DNA of 14,913 nt from Candidatus Melainabacteria bacterium. Its GTDB lineage: Bacteria > Cyanobacteriota > Vampirovibrionia > Obscuribacterales > Obscuribacteraceae. Below the pieces are notes generated by a model. That model was given only the letters and a program-made list of their open reading frames with translations, was not told the origin of the DNA and made no database searches. Below are positions 5,402 to 13,400 of the stretch, piece after piece; positions within the stretch are counted from its first letter, which is position 1, and every line of letters starts with the position of its first letter. The stretch covers positions 1 through 14,913 of the forward strand of contig PLXC01000001.1 in NCBI GenBank assembly GCA_003151275.1, given 5' to 3'. The translations under genes and the position numbers were made by a program.

Positions 5402-5587
5402 CTAAGGCTTGCGAGTTGCATGAGCGACCACAATGTAGGCGGTCACGACGACGACAGTAACGTCAAAGCCGACTGCGCCGATCGCAACAGCTTCGATGCC
5501 AAAGGCGAGGAGTTTAAGGACAGCCCCGAAGACGCCGGCGATGAAAATTGCGATCAGAGCGATGCGGATCCAGTGTTTCAGTTTCAT
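5402..5587 (-). CDS. 61-aa membrane protein
   Basis: Two hydrophobic helices (about 6-26 and 31-55) are joined by a very short loop, with a basic N-terminus (MKLKHWIR) and a basic C-terminus (HATRKP). This is a two-helix hairpin topology with both ends probably cytoplasmic. The ATG at 5587 has no Shine-Dalgarno sequence; the leader contains CAACCCGCTAACC, like its neighbours. It follows the inactive CTP homologue by 50 bases and precedes the hydrolase gene, with a perfect hairpin just after its stop. I recognise no family. Small size lowers certainty, but the clean membrane pattern and the shared leader type argue that it is real. Confidence 0.68.
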   Translation of the reverse strand: MKLKHWIRIALIAIFIAGVFGAVLKLLAFGIEAVAIGAVGFDVTVVVVTAYIVVAHATRKP

Positions 5588-5637
5588 TCGATTAGGGATG
5601 GTTAGCGGGTTGAAGTCAGTTCAGTGACGGGTTGTAG

Positions 5638-7143
5638 TTACTCGGGATACTTGGGCATCGGCACCAGCTTGAAGCGCTGGGCCATGAGGTACTGAGCCAG
5701 GATGTATGCCGGTTGGCGTTGGCTCGATTGCACGGTCGGCACGACGCCGTTGTCCTGGATACTGGTGCCGTTAGGCGCCAAGTAGTACCCGGTGGTGATA
5801 CCGATGATGGTGTCGTCGCCGACGTTGAAGTGGCTTTGAGCCATGCCTTTGCCTGCAGTTCTCTCGCCGACGATTGGACCACGTTTTGCTTGCGTCTTCA
5901 TCGCTGCTGCGATCAGCTCAGGTGCTCCACGCGTTTCCGCGCCGGTGACGACGATCACGTCGCCTTTCCAGAGCCCCGACTGCCAGCCCGAGAGCTGCGT
6001 AACCGTTTCGGCAGTGCTTGCCTTGGCCAGTTTCCCATCAGCCGAGACGGCCATCGGACCTTTGCGCCGCAATATCACCCCGCCATCTTTGGCTTCCCAG
6101 GTGAGCATTTGCACATCACCGCTTTCGGTGACTTCGACGCGATGTCCGATCACGCCTTGGTCCATCAGCATTGCCGCGATTCGCATCGCTACTTCCGGGT
6201 CACCCCCGTTAACGCTGGAGACGTCGACGATCACTCCTTTGATGCCGTTCTTGGTCATTGTCGTCAGAGCCTCAGCGAACTTCTTAGGCGCATCGTCATT
6301 GGCCAGTGTAGCGAAGTCGATGATTTGACCTTCGGGCACGCCTTGTCTGATCGAGGGGTCCATCATATTGTGAACTTGGAACGGCTCGGCTTTCTCGACG
6401 ATGTGCCGAGTCAACTCCACCTCCACTTCGGCGCTGTCTCGCAGCACAGTCAGTTTGACCTTGCTGCCGAGCAGTCCTAAGTTGGCGTACTCGGTAACCA
6501 TCTTGCCCACGGGACCATCGGACTTTTTGTCGAAGTCGGGAATTGACTCCACGTCCTGCCCATCGATTCGCAGCACGATGTCTTTCTCCTCCAAGCCGTG
6601 CTTTGGCTCGATCTCGCCCTCCTTGAGCGTTAGGCGCAGCGTTGGTTTTTCCACTTCCTCGTCGAAAGCGAATTCAACCCCGATGCCGATCCGGCTTTTG
6701 GCTCGCAGCGCCATGATGGTGTCGTATTTGCTGGCGTCGATCATTTCGCCGAAGCGATCCTTCGTGGCAGCAAAGAGCTGCAGCATTGCCGAGCGTAGCT
6801 CAGCCTCACTGCGCACATTGTCGAAGGCGTGGTCGAGAGCGGTTAGAGGTTTTGCCACGTCACTGCGCAAGACGTAGAGCTGATGCGCCGTGTAGCTAGC
6901 ACGAAACACTTTCAGCAATTCCTTGGGGTCGTTAGCGGCGGAAAACGCACGCGTTTCGCCCCAGTTGTTCGGGCGCGGCAGTGTCGACTTGCCCTGCGGT
7001 TTGCAGAGGATGACGAGCACTGTCGCAGCAGCCACCAGCATGATAGACATAAACACGGCGCGCTGATTTTGCAGGTGGCGATAAGCGCGTGCTTTAACGC
7101 CCAGCTTGTGACGGCTGGGGCTTGGTTGCTTTTGTGATTTCAT
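5638..7143 (-). CDS. S41 CTP-family protein lacking the catalytic serine (501 aa)
   Basis: A membrane-anchored homologue of carboxyl-terminal processing peptidases. An N-terminal basic segment is followed by one membrane helix (about 31-46), a helical region, a PDZ-like domain (about 150-245, with GIGVEF and VLRIDGQDV) and the S41 fold (about 270-470). The lysine of the Ser/Lys dyad remains (K432 in GERTAGKG), as does the C-terminal YYLAPNGTSIQDNGVVP element. The nucleophile segment, normally SASASE, reads T404-R-G-A-P-E, placing Gly406 where serine belongs. The LDLRNNGGG motif is degraded to VDVSSVNGG. I infer a pseudoprotease, perhaps a regulator or adaptor. ATG 7143 is preferred to GTG 7188, which would lie in a hairpin. 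It follows the active homologue by 80 bases. Confidence 0.88.
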   Translation of the reverse strand: MKSQKQPSPSRHKLGVKARAYRHLQNQRAVFMSIMLVAAATVLVILCKPQGKSTLPRPNNWGETRAFSAANDPKELLKVFRASYTAHQLYVLRSDVAKPLTALDHAFDNVRSEAELRSAMLQLFAATKDRFGEMIDASKYDTIMALRAKSRIGIGVEFAFDEEVEKPTLRLTLKEGEIEPKHGLEEKDIVLRIDGQDVESIPDFDKKSDGPVGKMVTEYANLGLLGSKVKLTVLRDSAEVEVELTRHIVEKAEPFQVHNMMDPSIRQGVPEGQIIDFATLANDDAPKKFAEALTTMTKNGIKGVIVDVSSVNGGDPEVAMRIAAMLMDQGVIGHRVEVTESGDVQMLTWEAKDGGVILRRKGPMAVSADGKLAKASTAETVTQLSGWQSGLWKGDVIVVTGAETRGAPELIAAAMKTQAKRGPIVGERTAGKGMAQSHFNVGDDTIIGITTGYYLAPNGTSIQDNGVVPTVQSSQRQPAYILAQYLMAQRFKLVPMPKYPE

Positions 7144-7165
7144 AAGCGACTTGTTTATCCTGAAG

Positions 7166-7194
7166 GCGGCTGCGACAGCGCTCGTCACAGCCGC
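7166..7194 (-). other. Intergenic hairpin between the two CTP genes
   Basis: GCGGCTG (7166-7172) pairs with CAGCCGC (7188-7194); after one mismatch, three further pairs extend the stem. It lies 29 bases after the stop of the active CTP gene and 22 bases before the ATG of the inactive one. There is no U-tract, so it could tune expression of the second gene. Confidence 0.4.
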
Positions 7195-7223
7195 TCAGTC
7201 AGGATTTGGTTTTGGTGTAGGGT

Positions 7224-8933
7224 TTATTCTTCTTCGTCATCAGCGCTTGGTGCGGACTTCTGCTGCTCGGCGCGCTTCTTCAGCTGCGCATCCCAATCGT
7301 CCTGGTTCTTTTTCACTGCTTCGTCGCGCACTTTCTTTTGTGCGGCTGCCTCGGTGCGGATGCGAACGAGCTCTTTGTCTGCCTCTTCTTGAGCCGCTTG
7401 CAGCTGCGGATCATTGTCTTGGAGCATTGTGTGCAATGCGTGCAGTTCAGCGCGAATGGCCAGAATTTTCGCCTCTACTGCCGGTAAGTCCGCGGCAACA
7501 GTGGCATTGGTTCTGGCCGCTTCCACTTTCGCTAGCGCTTCACGCAGCTCCTTGCGGAGTTCGATGATGCGTTTGCCTTCTTTCTCGAGGGTGACCTGAC
7601 GGTCGGGATGAATGCCCTCGAAGTCAGTCTCGCGTCCTGCAGGCAGGAAGAAGAATTTCGTGACGCGAACGCCACGTCCTTCAATTTCCATGTTGGCTTG
7701 GCCAACACCCTTGCCGTGGGATGTATCACCGACTATCACTGCCCGATGGTTGAACTTCAAGGCACCGGCCGTGATCTCAGATGCCGAGGCGCTGCCTTCG
7801 TTGCACAGGACCACGATCGGCATGTCCACTGGCACGGCGAGGACTTTCTGTTCAGCCGCCAGAGCGATGCCACGGCCGTTGTCTGCCGGTGACGTTGTGA
7901 TCGTTGCGTCAAGCGTCGTGTAGGTGCGGATGTTGACCATCTCGTCTCCACGCCGTTCGTGCAGCGTCACAATCGATCCTTCCGCCAGCATCTCGGAGAT
8001 GATCGTAATCGCGTAGTCCAATCTGCCACCACCGTTATTGCGCAGGTCGAGAATGATCTTCCCGTCCTTCACTTGGCCGGCGGCTGTTAGTGCGGCCGTC
8101 ATCTCCTCCACGGTCTTTTCGGCCATGAAGTGATCCAGCTTGATGTAGCTGATGTTGTTAGGCAGTGAGCGCGTTGTCACCACTGGTGCCGTCCACTTTC
8201 CGCGAGTGACGACGATTGGTTGATCGAGTGGTGTCACTTTGCCTGCAGCGTCCGGGCGCGCCACAGTCAGTTCGACCTTCGTGTCTTCTTTGCCCTTGAT
8301 CAGTTTAACGACTTCGTCAGTCGTCATCCCGGTCAAGTCCTTGCCGTCCACTTTCTGCAAGACGTCGCCTTTGAGCACGCCTGCTTTGCCCGCCGGGCTG
8401 TTCGGGAACGGGTCAAGCACGATTGGATGCGCAGGCGAAACGACGAGCAGCTTTTTGGCATCTTCGTTTTTGATTTTCTCGGCAAAGGCGTCCACGATTT
8501 CGAACATGTCTTTTAGCTCGATGCGGCTGCCGATGCCGACGAAGGTCGGGTCGGTTTGGCTGGCGTTCTCTTTCACCTCGTCGCGGTCGAAGTAATAATC
8601 GAACCGTTGGCCGAGGCTCTTGAGCACTTTGCGGTTGAACGCGTCAGCTTCTTTGTCGTCCTTGATGGTGCTGATTTGGTCCATCCAGGTCTTTGTCCAC
8701 GCCTCGCGCTTGGCTTTGTCGGTGAGGGTGAAGTGAACGTTCGCCACGAGTTCGATGAACTCTTTGACGAACTTTTGAGGTGCAGACAGGGAGCTCTCGG
8801 TTGTCGGATCTTCGAGAGAGAATTCCTGCTGCTGCAGTTGGAGAATTACTCCTTGAGCAGAAATCGGCAGCGTCGTCACGTTCCAGAGAAGGGCCGTGAG
8901 CAACGCCACCATATATGGTAGCAGTCGTTTCAT
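7224..8933 (-). CDS. S41 carboxyl-terminal processing peptidase (569 aa)
   Basis: An exported serine protease of the CTP/Prc type. It has a signal sequence or N-terminal anchor (MKRLLPYMVALLTALLW, possible cleavage after ISA near 26), a helical region (50-125), a PDZ domain (about 133-226, with DPFPNSPAGKAG and LKGDVLQKVDGKDL) and the S41 catalytic domain (about 245-445). The dyad is intact: Ser383 in GSASASE and Lys408 in SHGKG, the 25-residue spacing of Prc. LDLRNNGGG is at 295-303. After the catalytic domain comes a charged Ala/Glu/Lys-rich coiled-coil tail (about 445-560) ending in an acidic DDEEE. The ATG at 8933 has no Shine-Dalgarno sequence; its leader contains ACAACCTAATAAAA. It follows the MxaA-like gene and precedes an inactive paralogue. 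Confidence 0.94.
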   Translation of the reverse strand: MKRLLPYMVALLTALLWNVTTLPISAQGVILQLQQQEFSLEDPTTESSLSAPQKFVKEFIELVANVHFTLTDKAKREAWTKTWMDQISTIKDDKEADAFNRKVLKSLGQRFDYYFDRDEVKENASQTDPTFVGIGSRIELKDMFEIVDAFAEKIKNEDAKKLLVVSPAHPIVLDPFPNSPAGKAGVLKGDVLQKVDGKDLTGMTTDEVVKLIKGKEDTKVELTVARPDAAGKVTPLDQPIVVTRGKWTAPVVTTRSLPNNISYIKLDHFMAEKTVEEMTAALTAAGQVKDGKIILDLRNNGGGRLDYAITIISEMLAEGSIVTLHERRGDEMVNIRTYTTLDATITTSPADNGRGIALAAEQKVLAVPVDMPIVVLCNEGSASASEITAGALKFNHRAVIVGDTSHGKGVGQANMEIEGRGVRVTKFFFLPAGRETDFEGIHPDRQVTLEKEGKRIIELRKELREALAKVEAARTNATVAADLPAVEAKILAIRAELHALHTMLQDNDPQLQAAQEEADKELVRIRTEAAAQKKVRDEAVKKNQDDWDAQLKKRAEQQKSAPSADDEEE

Positions 8934-8998
8934 TCGTTTTATTAGGTTGTGGAGCGTCTAGGGCGGTTGTGCCCCCACTCCTGGTTATTTGGTTGACG

Positions 8999-10120
8999 TT
9001 ATGGTTGCGGGCACAGCTTGGTTATCCGTGCCACAAGGTCGGTGTAGCGCTCAGCGCTCAGTTCCGCTCCACACTCGAGCACGCCGTGCTCCAGGGCAGT
9101 CAAAACCGTGAGTAAACTTTCACCGTCATCGAAGTCGAAGCGCCGCTCGCGCAGTTGCTCGACTCCATATGTGATAGCGAAGAACTCTTTCAACGCGGCG
9201 ACGATTTCTCGTACCTGCTCTTTATTGAATGAGTGGAGTCCTCCATCAGCCCGTCCAGCTTTGAAGACGGGGCTGAAGACTCGCCAGGCTTTTTCAGCTG
9301 GGTCGAGTTGACTGTGTTTGGCGAAGCGCCGACGCAGCGTGCTGATCGCATAGCGACTGAGTGGCACCATGACGAACACGGCACCAAGGGCGATCAAAGC
9401 CCAGCCGAGCTGCAACGGTGGTTGCTGAGCGACTGAGCTTGTGTTACCCATGACCAGGTCTTTGCCATCATCGGCAGTGCGCGATTGGCTGATGATCAAA
9501 TCTGGCGTGCTCAATTTTTTCCAATCGAGCGCACCGTTCGGTGTCAGTTCAGTCGCGGCGGCGAATTCGATCCAGAACAGCATGGGCTCTGGCTGACGTC
9601 GCGTTTGCACGAACATGGTGATGTCCCACAGTTCAGCCCTCGCTTCCGCGCCGCTGGCTAGCCGAACCGTTGTCTGGGTGGGCGCACTGGGCAGGTTGAG
9701 GGGAAGCTCGCCTGGGGCCAGCACACTTGCGTCTGCCAACACCCAGTCAGGATCGTTTTGTGGATCCACATCGACTGTCAGTCGCCGCGCCTTCAGGGCG
9801 GAGAGGTCGATGGACACTTTGCGTTGCTTGTCTGACTGCGGTTCGACGCAGTAGATTTTTACGCGGATCGGGATGATATCTCCGAGCCGGTTGCCGAAGT
9901 GCTCACCGTAGCGGTAGCTGGCAGAATCAGCCAGCGATGCGCCTTTCTCGTCGGTGTGCAAGCGGGTCAGAGGACCCACTTCAATGAAAATCCGCCCATC
10001 GGCCAGCCAACCCCTTTGAATCGGAGCGGGCAAGGCGTGGGTGGAGGGGCTCTGAGCGTGCGCTGCTAGAGTAAGCAGGCACAAACCCATCGCCAACGCT
10101 AGAAACAATTTTCTTGTCAT
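8999..10120 (-). CDS. MxaA/BatD-like envelope protein with one TM helix (373 aa)
   Basis: A signal peptide (1-22, cleavage after AHA) precedes a beta-rich extracytoplasmic region of about 215 residues. One membrane helix follows (about 238-258), then a basic stop-transfer segment (TLRRRF) and a helical cytoplasmic domain of about 110 residues. This layout, and its place right after moxR and DUF58 genes, match MxaA of methanol dehydrogenase clusters and BatD-type proteins. MxaA has a similar small helical domain after its membrane helix. MxaA, MxaK and MxaL are reported to be needed for calcium insertion into methanol dehydrogenase. No motif proves identity, so the call rests on architecture and synteny. 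The start is 12 bases after the DUF58 stop; the leader CGCTAACCACC includes that stop codon and has no Shine-Dalgarno sequence. Confidence 0.72.
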   Translation of the reverse strand: MTRKLFLALAMGLCLLTLAAHAQSPSTHALPAPIQRGWLADGRIFIEVGPLTRLHTDEKGASLADSASYRYGEHFGNRLGDIIPIRVKIYCVEPQSDKQRKVSIDLSALKARRLTVDVDPQNDPDWVLADASVLAPGELPLNLPSAPTQTTVRLASGAEARAELWDITMFVQTRRQPEPMLFWIEFAAATELTPNGALDWKKLSTPDLIISQSRTADDGKDLVMGNTSSVAQQPPLQLGWALIALGAVFVMVPLSRYAISTLRRRFAKHSQLDPAEKAWRVFSPVFKAGRADGGLHSFNKEQVREIVAALKEFFAITYGVEQLRERRFDFDDGESLLTVLTALEHGVLECGAELSAERYTDLVARITKLCPQP

Positions 10121-10132
10121 TGGATTTGGTGG

Positions 10133-11122
10133 TTAGCGGTTAAGTGGAGGCAGCGCCAGGAGTTTGAGCACCTTGCGGGTAGCTTCGACGCCTTCGTTTG
10201 TCTTCACGACTTCGTATCGGATGCCGTGCTTGGCGAAGAACGCGAAGAGCTTCTGCTCATGCGCTTCGAATTCACGCGTGTATTGCTCACGATTCTTGGC
10301 TGTGAGCCACCATTTTGATTGCTTGCCCGTGGTTAGGTCGAAGACCGGCACGGGCACTGGGAATGGCCACCAGGATGGCGGCGTCGGCAGGGAGCGTTCG
10401 CGTTCGTCTTGGATGACGAGAGCGCGTACGCAGTGTCTGCGCGCGGTGCGAGCCAGGGCGTCTTGCTGTTGAGCCGTCATGTTGAGGAAGTCTGAGAGAA
10501 TCAGAACCTCGCTACGACGTGGTGGCAGTCGGCGCAAAGCGTCGATCAAGCCGCTTTCCACTTTGCCTGAGGAGTACACCGGGTTGAGGATCTTGCGAGT
10601 CATGGTGCGCGTGACGTGCACAGGTGACACCGGGCGGGGCACCGTCCAGACCACCTCGTTATTGGCATAGAGAGCCGGCACCACATTGTCTTGCGACTCC
10701 TTGAGGGAGAGGCAGACGGTGACGGCGCAGCGGGCCATTAGCCCCAGTTTGCTTTCGCGACTGAAGCCGAAGTCGAGCGTGCGACTGATGTCACCGAGAA
10801 GGTGCACTTGCGTTTGCGTCTCAGGCTTGGTCACTTTGCAAAACAGCGGTTCGCCGCCGGTTCGCGCCGCAGCACGACTCATGATCGTGCGCGGGTCATC
10901 TTGCCCCCAGCCGAATTGACGCGACTGCCAGAACTCGCCGTCCATGCCCGTGAACACCGTGCGTCGGGAGCCGATTTTCGACGTCCGACTACGTGGTGCC
11001 ACTTCGACGAACCCTTGTCCGGCCTCGCGGTGGATTTGATCCACCTCTGCCTCCAGGCGGGCAGCAGCAGCCGGTGACAGCGATTTTGTTGAATCGCTGC
11101 CCGGCATATTTTTAGTAGGCAT
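10133..11122 (-). CDS. DUF58 protein (MxaS-like, degenerate VWA fold; 329 aa)
   Basis: DUF58 proteins accompany MoxR ATPases and contain a VWA-like domain. The hallmark region is visible: GEFWQSRQFGWGQDDPRTIMSR (about 62-83), corresponding to the usual E-x-R-x-Y-x-x-G-D-D-x-R segment, then FCKVTKPETQTQVHLLGDIS with the metal-site motif D111-I-S113-R-T115. Canonical VWA sites have DxSxS; here the last residue is Thr. A second acidic turn is at LILSDF (D211). There is no signal peptide or TM helix, so it is cytoplasmic. A Trp/Pro-rich loop (SWWPFPVPVPVFD) is at about 250-262. Unlike many neighbours, its ATG at 11122 has a strong AAGGAGG four to five bases upstream. It lies 21 bases after moxR and is most like MxaS by context. 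Confidence 0.87.
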   Translation of the reverse strand: MPTKNMPGSDSTKSLSPAAAARLEAEVDQIHREAGQGFVEVAPRSRTSKIGSRRTVFTGMDGEFWQSRQFGWGQDDPRTIMSRAAARTGGEPLFCKVTKPETQTQVHLLGDISRTLDFGFSRESKLGLMARCAVTVCLSLKESQDNVVPALYANNEVVWTVPRPVSPVHVTRTMTRKILNPVYSSGKVESGLIDALRRLPPRRSEVLILSDFLNMTAQQQDALARTARRHCVRALVIQDERERSLPTPPSWWPFPVPVPVFDLTTGKQSKWWLTAKNREQYTREFEAHEQKLFAFFAKHGIRYEVVKTNEGVEATRKVLKLLALPPLNR

Positions 11123-11143
11123 GTTGCCTCCTTGGTTGAGGGT

Positions 11144-12175
11144 TTACCGAACGGTCGGAACGCACTCAATGAGCGCTTCCACGATTTTCTGCTCCAGTCC
11201 CTTGCTGCCGTTGAAGCGAGCATCAGGGGTGAGGGTGATCCGATGCTGCAGCACGTAGGGAGCGACTGCCTGCACGTCTGAGACATGCACTTGGTCGCTG
11301 CCGCGCATCGCTGCGTGGGCACGCGCTGTCGAGGTCAACCAGATGCTGCCGCGCAGTCCGGAACCGGCTTGGACCAGTTCTTTGAACTCTTTGGGCATGT
11401 GAGTGAACTCGGCGCAGTTGGGGTCGGTGGCGCGCACCAGGTCGACGATGTACGCCGACACAGCCGGCTCAATAGGCAGGCTCTGCGCGTAGTTGCGCAT
11501 CTCGCGCATGCGGGTCGGAGTGAGCACTTGCACCACACCGGCGGCTTCCGCCTGGCGCACCGCATAGACGGCAGGACGGCAGGTGAGTTCGATTTCCAGC
11601 TCGCGGCTCAAGCGCTTGAGGCTGAGACGCATGGCGAAACGATCGAGCAACGCCTCGGGCATCGGGTAGGTGCCCTCTTGTTCGATCGGGTTTTGCGTGC
11701 CGATGACCAGGAACGGGTCGGCGCAGGGCATCGAGTGTCCTTGGATGTTGATCCGCCGACCTTGCATGACCTCGAGCAAGGCGCTGGCGGTTTTGGGCGC
11801 CAGGCGGTTAGTTTCGTCGACAACGACGATGTTCATTTTGTCGGTGATCGCACCGGGCTGGATCTCGAGGCGCTTGGTCTCGGGGTTCCAGGCTTTCGAG
11901 CCGATGATGTCCATCGGCATCAAGTCGGCGGTGCCGGGGAAGAAGCCGCCGACGCCATCTTTGATGGCGGCGCTGAGGGCTTCGGCGAGCGTCGTTTTAC
12001 CGGCGCCGGGTAGGGCTTCCATGAGGAAGTGGCCGTTCGAGAAAAAGGCGATGCCGGCCAGTTGGATGACATCTTCCAGACCGACGATCACTTTCTGCAC
12101 TTCGTATTTGTAGGCGTTCCAGTCTGTGACGAACTGGGCGGCGGGGCCGCTGAGCGGCAAGGTATGAGTCTTCAT
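11144..12175 (-). CDS. MoxR-family AAA+ ATPase (343 aa)
   Basis: A cytoplasmic AAA+ ATPase of the MoxR family, thought to act with VWA proteins as a chaperone or metal-cofactor insertion device. Walker A is LPGAGKTT (55-62), Walker B IVVVDETNR (116-124, D120/E121), sensor 1 GTQNPIEQEGTYP (159-171, N162), and the arginine-finger segment ALLDRF (R179). The MoxR-specific block LLEVMQGRRINIQG (133-146) is present. Length is typical. The ATG at 12175 has no Shine-Dalgarno sequence; the leader includes AACCCGAACCCGAACCG and TTCTAACAAATC. It lies between a VWA gene and a DUF58 gene, the same order as mxaR-mxaS followed by the mxaA-like gene. Confidence 0.95.
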   Translation of the reverse strand: MKTHTLPLSGPAAQFVTDWNAYKYEVQKVIVGLEDVIQLAGIAFFSNGHFLMEALPGAGKTTLAEALSAAIKDGVGGFFPGTADLMPMDIIGSKAWNPETKRLEIQPGAITDKMNIVVVDETNRLAPKTASALLEVMQGRRINIQGHSMPCADPFLVIGTQNPIEQEGTYPMPEALLDRFAMRLSLKRLSRELEIELTCRPAVYAVRQAEAAGVVQVLTPTRMREMRNYAQSLPIEPAVSAYIVDLVRATDPNCAEFTHMPKEFKELVQAGSGLRGSIWLTSTARAHAAMRGSDQVHVSDVQAVAPYVLQHRITLTPDARFNGSKGLEQKIVEALIECVPTVR

Positions 12176-12200
12176 AGAGATGATTTGTTAGAACGTTAAC

Positions 12201-12216
12201 GGTTCGGGTTCGGGTT
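12201..12216. repeat. Hexamer tandem repeat in the moxR leader
   Basis: GGTTCG is repeated with period six (GGTTCG GGTTCG GGTT), reading AACC CGAACC CGAACC on the minus strand. It lies 26-41 bases upstream of the moxR ATG, in a 61-base intergenic stretch with no Shine-Dalgarno sequence. Confidence 0.65.
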
Positions 12217-12236
12217 AGAGTTAATGAGAACGCCTT

Positions 12237-13388
12237 TCACGAGAAGCGTGATGGCGTGTTAGCACTGCGGCGCACAATTAGTGCGCGCAGCATCAATAGA
12301 CAGAAGCAGACCATGGCGGCGAGCAGTGGGGCTGAGGTCCAATAGAACTTGCCCTGGCTCTCTCTGGTACCGCCAATGGTGTTGACCCAATCTATGTTCA
12401 ACGAGGCTTCGCTCTGTGGGTCAATATAAACGAACTTACCCCCGACCCGGTCCGCCAGCTTGCGCAAGGCTTCAGTGTCAACGGCAGTCGTTTCCTTCTT
12501 ATTCTCCGGCGCGGCGAGCGGGAACCAGCCTACGCGTTGCAGGGTTTGGGGATGATAAATAGGCACCAGTTGTGGTTGCTTGCTACCCAATCCAACCACG
12601 ATTACCTCCGCCTTCAGGGCTTTCACCTCTTTGACGGCGTTCTCATAGCTTTCTGCCCACTCCTGCTTTTCCTTTTCCGATTCGAGGTTGACACCGCCGT
12701 CCGAGAACAGGACGATGATTTGCCTCTTTTTCGGATCGTAGTCCTGACGCAGTGTTTCCACCGAGATGCGCAGACCTTCGATGAAGTCTGAGCCACCACC
12801 TGGAGCGCCACCTATGCGCAGCCAGCCTGTAGCCAGCATCCTACGCAGGGTGGAGTAATCGCGATTGAGGGGCGAAATCGGCCAGGGGTCGGCGGTGTAA
12901 ACGGCGACGCCGATCTCGTTTCCAGGCAAAGCGTTCATCACCTGGGTGGTGAATAAAGCGCGCGCCATCGCTAAGCGACTGCCCCACGGTCCAATCGGAG
13001 CTGGATGCGTGCCGTCGGCAAGGGCAGGCGTCGGCAGCAGTTCGCGATAATCTTCCGCCGCCATTGAGTTGGAGACGTCGAAGGCGCCGACCAAGTTAAC
13101 TGAACCGGCCGGAATCATGGTCGGCTGATTGTCCTCGTAAGGGTCCGCCAGAGCGCACATGAGCAGGAAGGCGACCAGTCCGTAGCCCAGTGCCGTGCCG
13201 ATGCCACCGATCATCTTCGGCGTGCGAGTGGTGCGCTTCATGTTCTCCTCCTGGGCGTAGGAACGCCGCAAGAGGAGCAGGTTGATGAAACCGAAGAGCA
13301 CGAGCAGCCCGATCACCGTCACCGCAATCCAGGAGAAGGTGAGGAATTCGGGTCGCTCAAACTGAATGTTGTGTTTGAACAGATTCAT
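12237..13388 (-). CDS. VWA-domain membrane protein (BatA/MxaC-like, 383 aa)
   Basis: Two N-terminal membrane helices (about 18-40 and 60-80) precede a VWA domain (about 96-330), with a third helix near the C-terminus (352-372). This is the BatA/BatB and MxaC architecture. The metal-ion-dependent adhesion site is intact: D104-V-S106-N-S108, a Gly/Ser-rich turn GGAPGGGSD (193-201) near the expected threonine position, and D230 in LFSDGG. Such proteins are believed to bind partner proteins through a divalent metal in the periplasm or at the membrane. The ATG at 13388 is preceded by a strong AAGGAGG. The TAG of the TPR gene overlaps this ribosome-binding region, implying translational coupling. 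It is 61 bases ahead of moxR. Confidence 0.92.
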   Translation of the reverse strand: MNLFKHNIQFERPEFLTFSWIAVTVIGLLVLFGFINLLLLRRSYAQEENMKRTTRTPKMIGGIGTALGYGLVAFLLMCALADPYEDNQPTMIPAGSVNLVGAFDVSNSMAAEDYRELLPTPALADGTHPAPIGPWGSRLAMARALFTTQVMNALPGNEIGVAVYTADPWPISPLNRDYSTLRRMLATGWLRIGGAPGGGSDFIEGLRISVETLRQDYDPKKRQIIVLFSDGGVNLESEKEKQEWAESYENAVKEVKALKAEVIVVGLGSKQPQLVPIYHPQTLQRVGWFPLAAPENKKETTAVDTEALRKLADRVGGKFVYIDPQSEASLNIDWVNTIGGTRESQGKFYWTSAPLLAAMVCFCLLMLRALIVRRSANTPSRFS

Positions 13389-13400
13389 AATTCCTCCTTT

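Noticed and set aside
5713..6480. 255-codon plus-strand open frame
   Set aside because: Antisense to the CTP-family gene. His/Asp/Arg-rich composition is typical of a shadow frame, with no domain or ribosome-binding site.
7144..7188. GTG start at 7188 for the inactive CTP gene
   Set aside because: It would add 15 residues encoded through the intergenic hairpin; the ATG at 7143 gives a normal basic N-terminus before the membrane helix.
11285..12013. 242-codon plus-strand open frame
   Set aside because: Antisense to moxR, which has complete Walker A, Walker B and sensor motifs. The plus-strand product is His/Gly/Ala-rich without features.
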